Shown here piece after piece: positions 1-9,062 of a stretch of DNA of 64,000 nt. The stretch lies in contig NZ_HG931173.1 in NCBI RefSeq assembly GCF_000582785.1, positions 359,602 through 423,601 on the forward strand, written 5' to 3'. The position numbers were made by a program, and so were the translations under genes. The stretch's first letter is position 1, and each line of letters starts with the position of its first letter. The stretch comes from Candidatus Blastococcus massiliensis AP3 (GTDB lineage: Bacteria; Actinomycetota; Actinomycetes; Mycobacteriales; Geodermatophilaceae). The notes beneath the pieces are model-generated. The model saw only the letters and a list, made by a program, of their open reading frames with translations, made no database searches and was not told the origin of the DNA.

Positions 1-858
1 GTGGAGGCCGCCCGCGACGCGATCACCCCGCGGGTGGAGGCCGCTCGCGACGCCGCCGGGCCGAAGGTCGCCGCCGCGGTCCTCGCGGCGCAGACGGCGG
101 CCACCAAGGCCGCCACCGACTTCGGGCCGCGCGTCGAGGTCGCCCGCGATGCGGCCCAGAAGGCGCTGAAGGACGACGTCGTCCCCCGGCTCGAGGCCGC
201 CCAGGTGGCCGCACTGGCGTACGCCACCCCCAAGGTGGCCGCCGCCCGCGGCGCCGTCACCCCTGCACTGGAGAGCGCCCGCGGGACCCTGGCCGCCGGC
301 GTCGACAGCGCGCTCAGCGAAATCGACGCCCGCCGGGCCGAGTTCGCCGCGACGGCGGAGAAGTCGACGCGCAAGGCCCGCAAGGGCGCGAAGAAGGCGC
401 GCAAGACGGCCGTGAAGAAGCGGCGGGAGTTCGAGAAGGCCGCCGTCGCCACGGCCAAGGTCGTGAAGCGGAAGGCCGGCGTGGAGCCGGAGCCCCGCCG
501 GTGGCCGTGGGTGTTCGCCGCGCTGGCCCTGGGTACTGCCGTGTTCGTCCTCGTGCGCCGCTCGAAGGACGACACCTGGACCCCGGCCCCCGCCGGTGAC
601 GGTCCGGTGCCCAGCTACCGAGAGGACCCCGTGCCCAGCTCCGACAGCACCTTCGGCAAGACCCCGTCCACCGCGGACACCACCGGGGACTCCGCCCCGG
701 CCGAGTCCGACATGGGCGTGCGGGACGCGCAGCTCGCCGACGGCGACGGCCCCGACACCACGTCGGTCAACGGCAGCGACGCCCCTGAGCCCTTCACCTC
801 GGGCAACGGTGGTTCGGATGCAGGCCCGACCGCCGGACCGGACGACCGACAGGTCTGA
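1..858 (+). CDS. Alanine-rich coiled-coil protein with one membrane segment, 5' end outside window
   Basis: The frame is open from the first base, so the true start is probably upstream and these 285 residues are the C-terminal part. The first half consists of Ala-rich helical repeats built on ARDA, PRVEAAR and PKVAAAR patterns, followed by a strongly basic stretch ([11 protein letters not shown], residues 125-145), one hydrophobic segment at about residues 169-186 ([15 protein letters not shown]) and an acidic, Ser/Thr/Pro/Gly-rich tail. The layout suggests a single-pass membrane protein with a long amphipathic domain on one side and a disordered tail on the other. I do not recognise a characterised family and propose no function. 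It ends before a strong hairpin at 876-910 and is therefore transcribed separately from lipA. Confidence 0.7.
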   Translation: MEAARDAITPRVEAARDAAGPKVAAAVLAAQTAATKAATDFGPRVEVARDAAQKALKDDVVPRLEAAQVAALAYATPKVAAARGAVTPALESARGTLAAGVDSALSEIDARRAEFAATAEKSTRKARKGAKKARKTAVKKRREFEKAAVATAKVVKRKAGVEPEPRRWPWVFAALALGTAVFVLVRRSKDDTWTPAPAGDGPVPSYREDPVPSSDSTFGKTPSTADTTGDSAPAESDMGVRDAQLADGDGPDTTSVNGSDAPEPFTSGNGGSDAGPTAGPDDRQV

Positions 859-875
859 GCACCGGGTTCCGCCTC

Positions 876-910
876 CGACGCCCCCGTCGCCTCGTGCGAC
901 GGGGGCGTCG
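876..910 (+). terminator. Hairpin terminator after the first gene
   Basis: A perfect 14-bp stem (876-889 against 897-910, arm CGACGCCCCCGTCG) with a 7-nt loop starts 17 bases after the stop codon. There is no T tract, as is common in high-GC actinobacteria. Confidence 0.75.
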
Positions 911-942
911 GTCGTCCCAGGGGACGCGGTGCGTTCCGGGGG

Positions 943-955
943 TACCGTGGAGATC
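943..955 (+). promoter_or_regulatory. Probable leaderless promoter of lipA (-10 TACCGT)
   Basis: TACCGT at 943-948 fits the actinobacterial -10 pattern TAnnnT. It is followed by exactly seven bases and then the ATG of lipA, so transcription would begin at or next to the start codon. The DUF4191 gene shows the same 7-base arrangement at 1999-2012. Confidence 0.5.
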
Positions 956-1930
956 ATGAGCGACCCCGCCCTTCCGACGTCCTCCGCGGGATCGACGATC
1001 GAGCCGGCCGGCCGCAAGCTGCTCCGCCTCGAGGTCCGCAACAGCCAGGTGCCGATCGAGCGCAAGCCCGAGTGGATCAAGACCCGGCTGAAGACCGGCC
1101 CCGAGTACACGGAGCTGAAGTCGCTGGTGCGCCGCGAGGGCCTGCACACCGTCTGCGAAGAGGCCGGCTGCCCCAACATCTACGAGTGCTGGGAAGACCG
1201 CGAGGCCACCTTCCTCATCGGTGGCGACCAGTGCACGCGCCGCTGTGACTTCTGCCAGATCGACACCGGCAAGCCCGCCGACTTCGACGCCGACGAGCCG
1301 CGCCGGGTGGCCGAGAGCGTCGCCACGATGGGGCTGAGGTACGCGACGATCACCGGTGTCGCCCGCGACGACCTGCCCGACGGCGGCGCCTGGCTGTACG
1401 CCGAGACCGTGCGGCAGATCCACGCCCAGCTCCCCGGCTGCGGTGTCGAGCTGCTCATCCCCGACTTCAACGCCGACCCCGCCCAGCTGGCCGAGGTGTT
1501 CTCCTCCCGTCCCGAGGTGCTCGCGCACAACGTCGAGACGGTGCCGCGCATCTTCAAGCGCATCCGCCCGGGCTTCCGGTTCGACCGCTCGCTCGCCGTC
1601 ATCACCGCTGCCCGCGAAGCAGGCCTGGTGACCAAGTCCAACCTGATCCTCGGGATGGGCGAGGAGCCCGAGGAGGTCGTGGAGACGATGCAGGCGCTCC
1701 ACGACGCGGGTTGCGATCTGCTGACGATCACCCAGTACCTGCGGCCGTCGCCCCGGCACCACCCCGTGGTCCGGTGGGTCAAGCCCGAGGAGTTCGTGCA
1801 GTTCCAGCAGGACGCCGAGGAGATCGGCTTCCCCGGAGTGCTGGCCGGCCCCCTGGTGCGCAGCTCCTACCGTGCCGGCCGCCTCTACCAGCAGGCCATC
1901 GCAGCCCGCGGTCTCACGCCCACGATCTGA
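956..1930 (+). CDS. lipA: Lipoyl synthase LipA
   Basis: Radical-SAM enzyme that inserts two sulfurs into protein-bound octanoyl groups to form lipoyl cofactors of 2-oxoacid dehydrogenases and the glycine cleavage system. The 324-residue product has both cysteine motifs: [12 protein letters not shown] (CX4CX5C, auxiliary cluster) near residues 64-75 and CTRRCDFC (CX3CX2C, radical-SAM cluster) near 94-101. The C-terminal RSSYRA supplies the serine ligand of the auxiliary cluster. The ATG at 956 is chosen because it lies seven bases from a -10 hexamer and gives the usual N-terminus; the frame is open further upstream. lipB, often adjacent, is not in the window. The DUF4191 gene follows, as in many actinobacteria. 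Confidence 0.97.
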   Translation: MSDPALPTSSAGSTIEPAGRKLLRLEVRNSQVPIERKPEWIKTRLKTGPEYTELKSLVRREGLHTVCEEAGCPNIYECWEDREATFLIGGDQCTRRCDFCQIDTGKPADFDADEPRRVAESVATMGLRYATITGVARDDLPDGGAWLYAETVRQIHAQLPGCGVELLIPDFNADPAQLAEVFSSRPEVLAHNVETVPRIFKRIRPGFRFDRSLAVITAAREAGLVTKSNLILGMGEEPEEVVETMQALHDAGCDLLTITQYLRPSPRHHPVVRWVKPEEFVQFQQDAEEIGFPGVLAGPLVRSSYRAGRLYQQAIAARGLTPTI

Positions 1931-1998
1931 GCCCCGTCGATCCCGGCCCGCCGCAGGGGCCCGGCGGGAGCGTGCAGGGGCGGGGGGCGGTGGGTCCC

Positions 1999-2011
1999 TA
2001 GACTGGCTGCC
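1999..2011 (+). promoter_or_regulatory. Probable leaderless promoter of the DUF4191 gene (-10 TAGACT)
   Basis: TAGACT at 1999-2004 is followed by seven bases and then ATG at 2012. No Shine-Dalgarno sequence is visible before the ATG, which supports a leaderless transcript. The same hexamer serves rnpB (52753-52758, minus) and the gene at 30166. Confidence 0.55.
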
Positions 2012-2779
2012 ATGGCACGCAGCAAGCCCACCTCCGGCTCCTCCCCCGCTTCCGGCTCGACGCCGAAGCTGGACAAGAAGGGCCGCCCCAAGGTCGGGCG
2101 GATGAAGAAGCTCGGCAACAACGCCCGCATGATCAAGCAGGCGTACACGCTGACGAGCAAGCACGACCCGAAGCTGCCGTGGATCCTGCTGATCACGTTC
2201 GTGCTGGTCGCGACCGCGGTCGAGCTCCTGGGCATCCTCTTCTCGATGCCTTTCCTGTTCATCCCGCTCGCGATCCTCTTCGGGCTGCTGGCCACCCTGA
2301 TCGTCTTCGGGCGGCGCGCGCAGGGATCGGCCTACCGGCAGGTCGAGGGGCAGCCGGGTGCGGCCGCGTGGGTGCTCGAGGGTCTGCGGGGCGACTGGCG
2401 GGTCAGCGCCGGCGTGGCGGGGACGACGCAGCTCGACGCCGTGCACCGCGTGCTGGGCCGGCCCGGCGTCATCCTGGTGGCCGAGGGCGTCCCGTCGCGG
2501 GTGCGCGGCCTGCTGGCCCAGGAGAAGAAGAAGGTCGCCCGGGTCGTCGGCGACACCCCGATCTACGACATCCTCGTCGGTGACGACGAGGGCCAGGTGC
2601 CGCTGAACAAGCTCAGCACCCACGTCATGAAGCTGCCCCGCAACCTGACCGCCGCCGAGCTCAACGCCCTCGGCCGCAGGATGAGCGCGCTGGGCGGCCC
2701 GAAGATGCCGGTGCCCGGCGGTCCGCTCCCCGGCGGGCGGCAGATGAGCGTCAGCCAGCGCCAGGTCCGCCGTCGCTGA
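2012..2779 (+). CDS. DUF4191 family integral membrane protein
   Basis: Conserved actinobacterial membrane protein of 255 residues and unknown function, typically encoded next to lipA as here. After a basic N-terminus (residues 1-50) come two adjacent hydrophobic segments at about 57-77 (WILLITFVLVATAVELLG) and 80-99, which form a helical hairpin. A soluble C-terminal domain follows with the family-typical region around YRQVEGQPGAAAWVLEGL and the end KLPRNLTAAELNALGRR, then a Pro/Gly-rich basic tail. The topology suggests a cytoplasmic C-terminus. The gene has its own leaderless-type promoter. Confidence 0.85.
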   Translation: MARSKPTSGSSPASGSTPKLDKKGRPKVGRMKKLGNNARMIKQAYTLTSKHDPKLPWILLITFVLVATAVELLGILFSMPFLFIPLAILFGLLATLIVFGRRAQGSAYRQVEGQPGAAAWVLEGLRGDWRVSAGVAGTTQLDAVHRVLGRPGVILVAEGVPSRVRGLLAQEKKKVARVVGDTPIYDILVGDDEGQVPLNKLSTHVMKLPRNLTAAELNALGRRMSALGGPKMPVPGGPLPGGRQMSVSQRQVRRR

Positions 2780-2800
2780 CCGGAGTGCGACGGCCCGCTC

Positions 2801-3337
2801 TCACAGGCGGGCGAACGGCTCCGCGTAGCGGAAGGTCCCGGGGGCCGGTACCGGCCCGGTGAGCAGGCGGGCCTGGAAGTGCTCCCCCCATCGCGGGTCG
2901 GGCGCGGTGATGCCGAGGTCCGCGGAGGCCCGGAAGCCGAAGCGCCCGTAGTAGGCGGGATCCCCGAGCAGCGCGACGAGCGGCTCGTCGCAGGCCTCGG
3001 CCACCGCCAGCAGCGCATGCACCAGGACGGTGCCCACGCCCTGTCGTTGGACGGCGGGCAGGACGCCGAGCGGTCCCAGGCCCAGCGCCGGCGATCCGTG
3101 CGGCTCGATCCACCCCCGCGTGGCGATCACGTGACCGACGATCGCGTCGTCCGATACCGCCACCAGCGACAGGTGCGGCAGGAAGCCCGGGTCCTCACGG
3201 AGCTCGTCGACCAGCGGCGCCTCGACGACGTCCGCCGGCGCCCGTTTCCGCCCGGTCGCCGGATCGCGGGCGAACGCCGCCTGGTGCAGGGCGCGCACGG
3301 CACCGGAGTCGGCGGGGCGTTCTCGTCGGACGATCAC
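2801..3337 (-). CDS. GNAT family N-acetyltransferase
   Basis: Predicted acetyl-CoA-dependent N-acetyltransferase of 178 residues. The GNAT core is recognisable: beta strands around LSLVAVSDDAIVGHVIA, the acetyl-CoA loop LGVLPAVQRQGVGTVLV (Q/RxxGxG/A motif), and a C-terminal segment LLGDPAYYGRFGF typical of the YhbS subgroup. The frame stays open far upstream to about 3649, but that extension is Arg/Pro-rich junk overlapping the next gene. I chose GTG at 3337, which gives the usual start (VIVRRERPAD) with a GGGAGC sequence upstream. The substrate cannot be predicted. It converges on the DUF4191 gene. Confidence 0.85.
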   Translation of the reverse strand: MIVRRERPADSGAVRALHQAAFARDPATGRKRAPADVVEAPLVDELREDPGFLPHLSLVAVSDDAIVGHVIATRGWIEPHGSPALGLGPLGVLPAVQRQGVGTVLVHALLAVAEACDEPLVALLGDPAYYGRFGFRASADLGITAPDPRWGEHFQARLLTGPVPAPGTFRYAEPFARL

Positions 3338-3435
3338 CGGCCGAGTGTCGGCTCCCGCGCTGCTGCGGTCCACCGCATTGCGGCGACGTGCCGGAGCCGT
3401 CGGCCAGGGTCGAGCCCGGAGAAAGGTGGCGCCGG

Positions 3436-4932
3436 CTAGAACGGAGGTGGGTCGGCGTCGGTCTCGGCCGGCGGGGTGCCCGATGCCGGCGGCTCGGACG
3501 GTGACATCTCGTGCACAGGTCTCCGAAGGCCCGGTGGCCTGGTCGTCCGGCTGATGCCGCTCGGCGTCGTGACGTGCAGGGTGCCGTCGGGGTCCATGCG
3601 GACGTCCCAACCGCGGGCGAAGGTCTTCAGTCGGTGGTGCGAACGGCACAGGCAGCAGAGATTCGTGCAGGTCGTGGCGCCGTCGCAGGAGTGCGGGATG
3701 ACGTGGTCGAGGTCGGTCCAGCCCACGCGCTGCCCGCAGTTGGGCATCCGGCAGGTGCGGTCGCGGGTGGTGACGAAGCGTTCCTGGCGTGCGGTGTGGG
3801 CGTAGGCCTCGGTGGCCGGCGGGGCGCTCAGGACCGGGCAGCCGCAGTCACCTTCGGGGTGCTGGGTGCAGCCGGTCTTCGCGAGGCGGAGCAGTTCGGC
3901 GACCGTGGTCGTCGCGAGCAGCCGCCCGTCGGTGTCGGTGAGCGCGAACGTCAGGCTGCCGTTCGGTGGGGGCTGCAGGCCCAGGGCGGCGATGCGCGCC
4001 AGCAGGGAACGGACGTGCGCGGCGGTGATCACCAGCCCGTTCACCGTCCCCGCGGCCGCGGTGCTGCCCTCGAGGGCGTCGAGCGAGGCGGTGATGGTCA
4101 GGTGCGCGGTGACGTCGGGCTGGCCGTGGCCGCCGGGGCGACGCAGCAGCAGGGAGAACAGCTCGGTGCGGATCCGGGCGACGGGCCGGTGATCGCCGTC
4201 GGCCTTGGCCATCCTGGCCAGGGTGTCGATGACGGCGTAGCCCTCGGTGGCCTCGTCGGCCGGTAGGTCCGCGCCCAGGGTGGCCATGCCGTCGGCGCCG
4301 GGCTGCAGGAACACGTCGGCGGACTGCTGCGCCTCCTCGCGTCGGGCCTCGGCGCCCGCGGCGTCCAGCTCCAGCAGCAGTTCGCGAGCCCGCTCCTTCA
4401 ACGTGGTCACCGACAGGTCGACCGCCTCGGGCAACAGCCGACCCTCGATCACGGCGGCCAGGCCGGCGTCGACGGAGCCGAGCACGTCGGCCAGCGCGGC
4501 CGCCCGCGACTCGTCCAGCTCACCGCCCGACAGGGCGGCATAGGTGGCGGGCAGGTTCTCCCGCCACGCCAGCGCCCGCGCGTACCGGTGCGTGGCGGTG
4601 CCGCGGCCACGGTTGAGCACCATCGCCAACTCCCCGGCGAAGAACTCACTCACCCCACCCGGCTCGGGGGCCGCTCCCCACCCGGCGGTACGGGCACCCG
4701 GGCTGCCCGGTGGCGGGTCGTGCTCGTCGCAGCTCAGCTCGGCCATCCGCAGGATCAACGCCGCCTCGTACGCGGCGTCCATCGCCCGTCGGCGCTCCCG
4801 CCGCTGGAGCTCCGCGGCGACCTGCTTCCGGGACAGCAGTCCCACCGGCAGCCCCCGACCGCTCACCGGCTGGTCCAGCGACCAGTCGATCAGCACACCC
4901 TCCACGCGAGAGGAGCCGGAGATCCGAGGCAC
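3436..4932 (-). CDS. DUF222 and HNH endonuclease domain protein (13E12-type)
   Basis: The 498-residue protein combines an N-terminal DUF222 region (roughly residues 45-330) with a C-terminal HNH nuclease domain (about 375-440). The nuclease part shows TCRMPNCGQRVGWTDLDH, then PHSCDGATTCTNLCCLC and RSHHRLK: the Asp-His of the HNH core, the zinc-binding cysteines and the final His are all present. This family is highly multiplied in actinobacteria and occurs in the 13E12 repeat proteins of mycobacteria. Its natural role is unknown and mobility is often suspected. Nothing flanking it (no repeats, no integrase) suggests recent transfer here. Confidence 0.9.
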   Translation of the reverse strand: MPRISGSSRVEGVLIDWSLDQPVSGRGLPVGLLSRKQVAAELQRRERRRAMDAAYEAALILRMAELSCDEHDPPPGSPGARTAGWGAAPEPGGVSEFFAGELAMVLNRGRGTATHRYARALAWRENLPATYAALSGGELDESRAAALADVLGSVDAGLAAVIEGRLLPEAVDLSVTTLKERARELLLELDAAGAEARREEAQQSADVFLQPGADGMATLGADLPADEATEGYAVIDTLARMAKADGDHRPVARIRTELFSLLLRRPGGHGQPDVTAHLTITASLDALEGSTAAAGTVNGLVITAAHVRSLLARIAALGLQPPPNGSLTFALTDTDGRLLATTTVAELLRLAKTGCTQHPEGDCGCPVLSAPPATEAYAHTARQERFVTTRDRTCRMPNCGQRVGWTDLDHVIPHSCDGATTCTNLCCLCRSHHRLKTFARGWDVRMDPDGTLHVTTPSGISRTTRPPGLRRPVHEMSPSEPPASGTPPAETDADPPPF

Positions 4933-5024
4933 ACCCCCACGCTAGGGCGGGGGTACGACAGTTTCGTGGCCCTGACCAGGGAGGTCGTCGTCAGGGCGAC
5001 GTCATGGACGCGCGGGGAGGGCCC

Positions 5025-5444
5025 TCAGTCGCGGACGACGGCGGTGCCGGTCAGCCGGTCGTGCAGGCCGCGACCGTCGGCGTCGACCAGGAGGGCAGGC
5101 ACGAGCAGGACGAGCAGCCCGGTGCGGACGACGGCCCGCCACACGGCCAGCCGCTCGCCCGGCCGCGGGTGGGCCAGTCGCAGGCCGAGCAACCGCATTC
5201 CCGGTGTCTGACCTGCGGCCACCAGCGACACCACGGTGACGATCGAGAACGACAGCAGGCTCCAGTTGCCGGGCAGGTCCGGAGCGGTGAAGAGCCCGGC
5301 AACCAGGGCCGAGGCGAACGCGTCGATCAGGAAGGCGCCGGCGCGGGTGCTGAACGCGGCCAGCGAGCCGGCGCCGTCGGCGGGCAGCCCCAGGGAGGCG
5401 CCGCGCGGGCGCTCCTGAGAGGGTTGCGGTACGTCCCTGACCAT
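5025..5444 (-). CDS. RDD family membrane protein
   Basis: The 139-residue protein carries the RDD signature: the first membrane segment begins RAGAFLIDAFAS with the family Arg and Asp, further segments lie near residues 62-80 (LLSFSIVTVVSLVAAGQTPG) and 105-122 (VVRTGLLVLLVPALLV), and the end LHDRLTGTAVV is typical of the C-terminal helix. Some RDD proteins have been linked to ion transport, but the role here is unknown. ATG at 5444 is preferred over the longer upstream frame, which would run into the glnA promoter. It is divergent from glnA, and its promoter must share the 5445-5607 region with the GlnR-like site. Confidence 0.85.
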   Translation of the reverse strand: MVRDVPQPSQERPRGASLGLPADGAGSLAAFSTRAGAFLIDAFASALVAGLFTAPDLPGNWSLLSFSIVTVVSLVAAGQTPGMRLLGLRLAHPRPGERLAVWRAVVRTGLLVLLVPALLVDADGRGLHDRLTGTAVVRD

Positions 5445-5520
5445 GACAGCAGCGTAGTGAGAGGACCTGCCGCCCCCGTCTGCCGAGGCCCGACGTGACG
5501 AGCGACACGTCCGGCGCGTT

Positions 5521-5547
5521 GTTACGACGCCGAAACAATCGGGACAC
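5521..5547 (+). promoter_or_regulatory. GlnR-like operator upstream of glnA1
   Basis: GTTAC (5521-5525), GAAAC (5532-5536) and GACAC (5543-5547) are spaced with exactly six bases between them, an 11-bp period. This matches the actinobacterial GlnR pattern gTnAC-n6-GaAAC with an additional half-site. It lies 61-87 bases before the glnA start, where GlnR would be expected to act on a nitrogen-regulated promoter. Confidence 0.65.
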
Positions 5548-5607
5548 GCCGGGGCAACTCCCCACTCGTAGCTTCCGTTCAGCCGTCCGCCCCACCCCGG
5601 AGGATCG

Positions 5608-7031
<1,424 letters not shown>

Positions 7032-7044
<13 letters not shown>

Positions 7045-8150
7045 ACCTCGCTCTCCCCTGACCTGCGGTTTCGTCCGCGGGCAGGTCCCGTAGTCCGCAC
7101 AGAGTCCGCACGAGCCGCCAGAACCAGACCGACGGCGGCTCGTGCGGACTCGTCGCTGTCGGGCCACAGGTGGCCGTAGGTGTCCAGCGTCGTCTTCGCC
7201 GAGCCGTGCCGGAGTCGGTGCTGAACGACCTTCACGTCCAGGCCGCTGCCGATCAGCAGCGACGCCAGGTAGTGCCTCAGGTCGTGGAACCGGAACTCCT
7301 CGGGCAGGCCGGGCACCTTCGGCCGGGCGGCCCGCACGGCCCGCTCGATCGCCCAGGTGGACGTCTGGCGGCCGAGCCCGTCGGTGACGACGTACTCGCC
7401 GCCCCAGCGCTTGACCGCGGCGGCCAGCTCGAGCGCGAGCTCCTGTGGGATCGGCAGCGGGGTCTTCGACGTCTCGGTCTTGAGCTCCTCCCCCGCGCCC
7501 TGCACCGTCGGGTGCACCACGCCGCGCATGAAGTCGACGTCGACCAGGCGCAGCCCCACGGCCTCGGCGGTGCGTAGGCCCACGAACGCGCCGAGCAGGA
7601 TCGCCGGGCGCAGATGCTCGGCGACGGCGTCGTGGAGCGCCCACACCTGCTTCGTGGTGGCCACGTAGGGCCGCTGCTTGCCCTTCCCCGGCGAGGTCCG
7701 GCGCGAGCACGGGTTCCGTGGGAGCAGCCCGTCGTGCACGGCGTCGCTCATGATCTGGGACAGCCGCGAGTGCAGCGCGTAGACGTAGCTGTCGGCCAGG
7801 CCGTCGGCCTTGAGCTTCGCCGTCCACGATCGCACCGCTGACGGCCGGACGTTCGCGAGCTGTTGCCGGCCGAACCCTGCCTTGATGTGCGCGATGTGCA
7901 CCTCGGCCTGGCGCACCGTCCGCGGCCGCCGCGTCGCGTAGCCGGCCAACCAGGTGTCACACCAGTCGCTCACCGACGTCCGCGCGGTCTTCGGGTCCAC
8001 GAAGGTGCCCGTGACCAGGGCGGTGGTCTGCTCGTCGAGCCAACGCTGAGCGTCGACCTTCCGCTTGAAGTGCCTGGCGTGCTCCTTGCCGTTCGCGTCG
8101 CGGAATCGCGGCCTGTACGTGCCGTCGGGCCGGCGGGCGATGCTCGCCAT
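7032..8150 (-). CDS. int: Tyrosine recombinase, integrase of the glnA element
   Basis: Site-specific recombinase of 372 residues that would integrate and excise the element at the glnA 3' end. It has an N-terminal AP2-like arm-binding domain ([18 protein letters not shown] with [19 protein letters not shown]), a SAM-like core-binding domain (about 65-150) and the catalytic domain: box I Arg in [16 protein letters not shown], HxLRH in [12 protein letters not shown], the [16 protein letters not shown] box with the nucleophilic Tyr. ATG at 8150 overlaps the stop of the upstream regulator gene (ATGA). The last codons read through the attachment core and converge on glnA with a 13-bp overlap, so the integrase C-terminus is encoded antisense to the glnA stop. 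The position beside attL is typical for such elements. Confidence 0.95.
7060..7087. terminator. Hairpin just inside attL, possible replacement glnA terminator
   Basis: GACCTGC (7060-7066) pairs with GCAGGTC (7081-7087), with an additional short CGG/CCG pairing inside. It lies 15 bases after the glnA stop, within the end of the integrase frame. It could terminate glnA transcripts now that the original terminator is 9 kb away. No T tract is present. Confidence 0.4.
7092..7150. repeat. Integrase arm-type sites at the left end (AGTCCGCAC repeats)
   Basis: AGTCCGCAC occurs at 7092-7100 and 7103-7111 (11-bp period) and inverted at 7142-7150. The second copy and the inverted copy are ends of a perfect 17-bp inverted repeat (7103-7119 against 7134-7150, 14-nt spacer). 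The same core AGTCCGCA recurs three times with 11-bp period at the right end. Direct repeats near both ends of an integrase element are the usual layout of arm-type binding sites. Confidence 0.55.
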
Positions 8151-8740
8151 CAGTCCTCGCCCGCCCGCCCCGGCCGCGCCGGCCCCAACTTCCCCGCCTC
8201 TCGCGCCCGCTGTACCCACAGGGCCGCGGTGCGGTGAGCAATCTGAAAGCTTGAGGCAACGGCGAGCGTCGGTTTCCCTGTGCTCAGCCCCTCCCGGTAG
8301 ACCCTCGCCACGTCGTCCAGGGATGGCCGGGTGCCGCTGCGCCTCCGCGCCCGCCTGGCGGCGATCGCCGCGCGTGCTGCGGCCTCGTCGTCTCCCAGGA
8401 TCTCCCACACGCCGTCAGCCACCGGCTCGTAGCGCACGCCGACCGTCTCCGCTACCCGCTCCAGCACCGCGCTGACGTTGATCGCGCGGAAGTCAGCGGA
8501 GCGCAGGCCTCTCGTGCCCTCGGGTGCACGGAAGCACCACTGCACTAGTTCCGGCTGGCCCTCCCGGACTTCCACGAGTGCGCCGAACGACGGCGCGCCG
8601 CCCAGGCCCTCGAAGTCGACCTCGACCTTCATGGGCATCGCCGCGTCCGACCCGATGCCCTCGTGCTCGAGGGACATCTGCCGGATGGACACGTTGCCCG
8701 GCCACGGCCAGACCCGCGTGCCGCTGTGCTCTGCCGTCAT
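8150..8740 (-). CDS. Element-encoded protein with C-terminal helix-turn-helix, upstream of int
   Basis: The 196-residue product has a unique N-terminal part (residues 1-120) and a C-terminal DNA-binding-like region: SLDDVARVYREGL, then TLAVASSFQIAHRTAALWVQ as the helix-turn-helix, ending in KLGPARPGRAGED. That ending recurs in small regulators encoded beside integrases of actinobacterial elements, judging from memory of similar loci. ATG at 8740 starts immediately beside the divergent control region; the frame is open further upstream but would overlap the excisionase and later genes antisense. Its stop overlaps the integrase start (ATGA), so the two are translationally coupled. A role in controlling int/xis is inference. 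Confidence 0.75.
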   Translation of the reverse strand: MTAEHSGTRVWPWPGNVSIRQMSLEHEGIGSDAAMPMKVEVDFEGLGGAPSFGALVEVREGQPELVQWCFRAPEGTRGLRSADFRAINVSAVLERVAETVGVRYEPVADGVWEILGDDEAAARAAIAARRARRRSGTRPSLDDVARVYREGLSTGKPTLAVASSFQIAHRTAALWVQRAREAGKLGPARPGRAGED

Positions 8741-8857
8741 GCTCGCAACCTCGCATCCAACCCACCTGCTTGCGTAGCAGACAACCTCGCACATGCCATG
8801 CAGGCTGTCAACAACTCGGAAGTTGTCCGGGCTTACACGAGAAGGAGATGACCACGG
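8741..8857. promoter_or_regulatory. Divergent control region between the regulator-int and xis operons
   Basis: On the minus strand a consensus -35 TTGACA (8806-8811) is followed after 17 bases by GAGGTT (8783-8788), a plausible promoter for the regulator and integrase. The 10-base sequence CAACCTCGCA occurs twice (8746-8755 and 8782-8791), the second copy covering that -10. A palindrome ACAACT-n4-AGTTGT (8811-8826) abuts the -35. The excisionase has a strong ribosome site GAAGGAG at 8841-8847. The layout is that of an operator region for a lysogeny-type switch. Confidence 0.5.
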
Positions 8858-9058
8858 GTGAGCGAACTCCTGGACACGGACCAGGTAGCAGAGATGACCG
8901 GCCTGGCGGTGAACACCCTCCGGAGCTGGCGCTGGCAGGGCGTCGGACCGCGGTCGTTCAAGGTCGGTCGCTGGGTTCGGTACGAGCGCAGCGACGTCGT
9001 CGCGTGGCTGGCCGCACAGAAGGCGTCGACCTCCGCCGGCGGAGCGCCGGCGGCTTGA
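8858..9058 (+). CDS. xis: Excisionase-like MerR-type helix-turn-helix protein
   Basis: The 66-residue protein is a winged-helix DNA-binding domain of the excisionase/AlpA type: LLDTDQVAEMTGLAVNTLRS forms the helix-turn-helix, RWVRYERSDVVAWLAAQ the wing and last helix. Such proteins direct integrases toward excision. GTG at 8858 is preceded by GAAGGAG at ten bases; an ATG at 8848 is in another frame and reads no recognisable protein. It is the first gene of the rightward operon and is divergent from the integrase operon, the usual arrangement in satellites and integrative elements. Confidence 0.85.
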   Translation: MSELLDTDQVAEMTGLAVNTLRSWRWQGVGPRSFKVGRWVRYERSDVVAWLAAQKASTSAGGAPAA

Positions 9059-9062
9059 GTTG

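Noticed and set aside
3338-3649. Long N-terminal extension of the acetyltransferase
   Set aside because: The extension is Arg/Pro-rich, overlaps the HNH gene, and lacks homology to the GNAT fold; the start at 3337 gives the normal length.
8848-9058. ATG at 8848 as the excisionase start
   Set aside because: It is in a different frame from the helix-turn-helix protein; GTG at 8858 with GAAGGAG fits.
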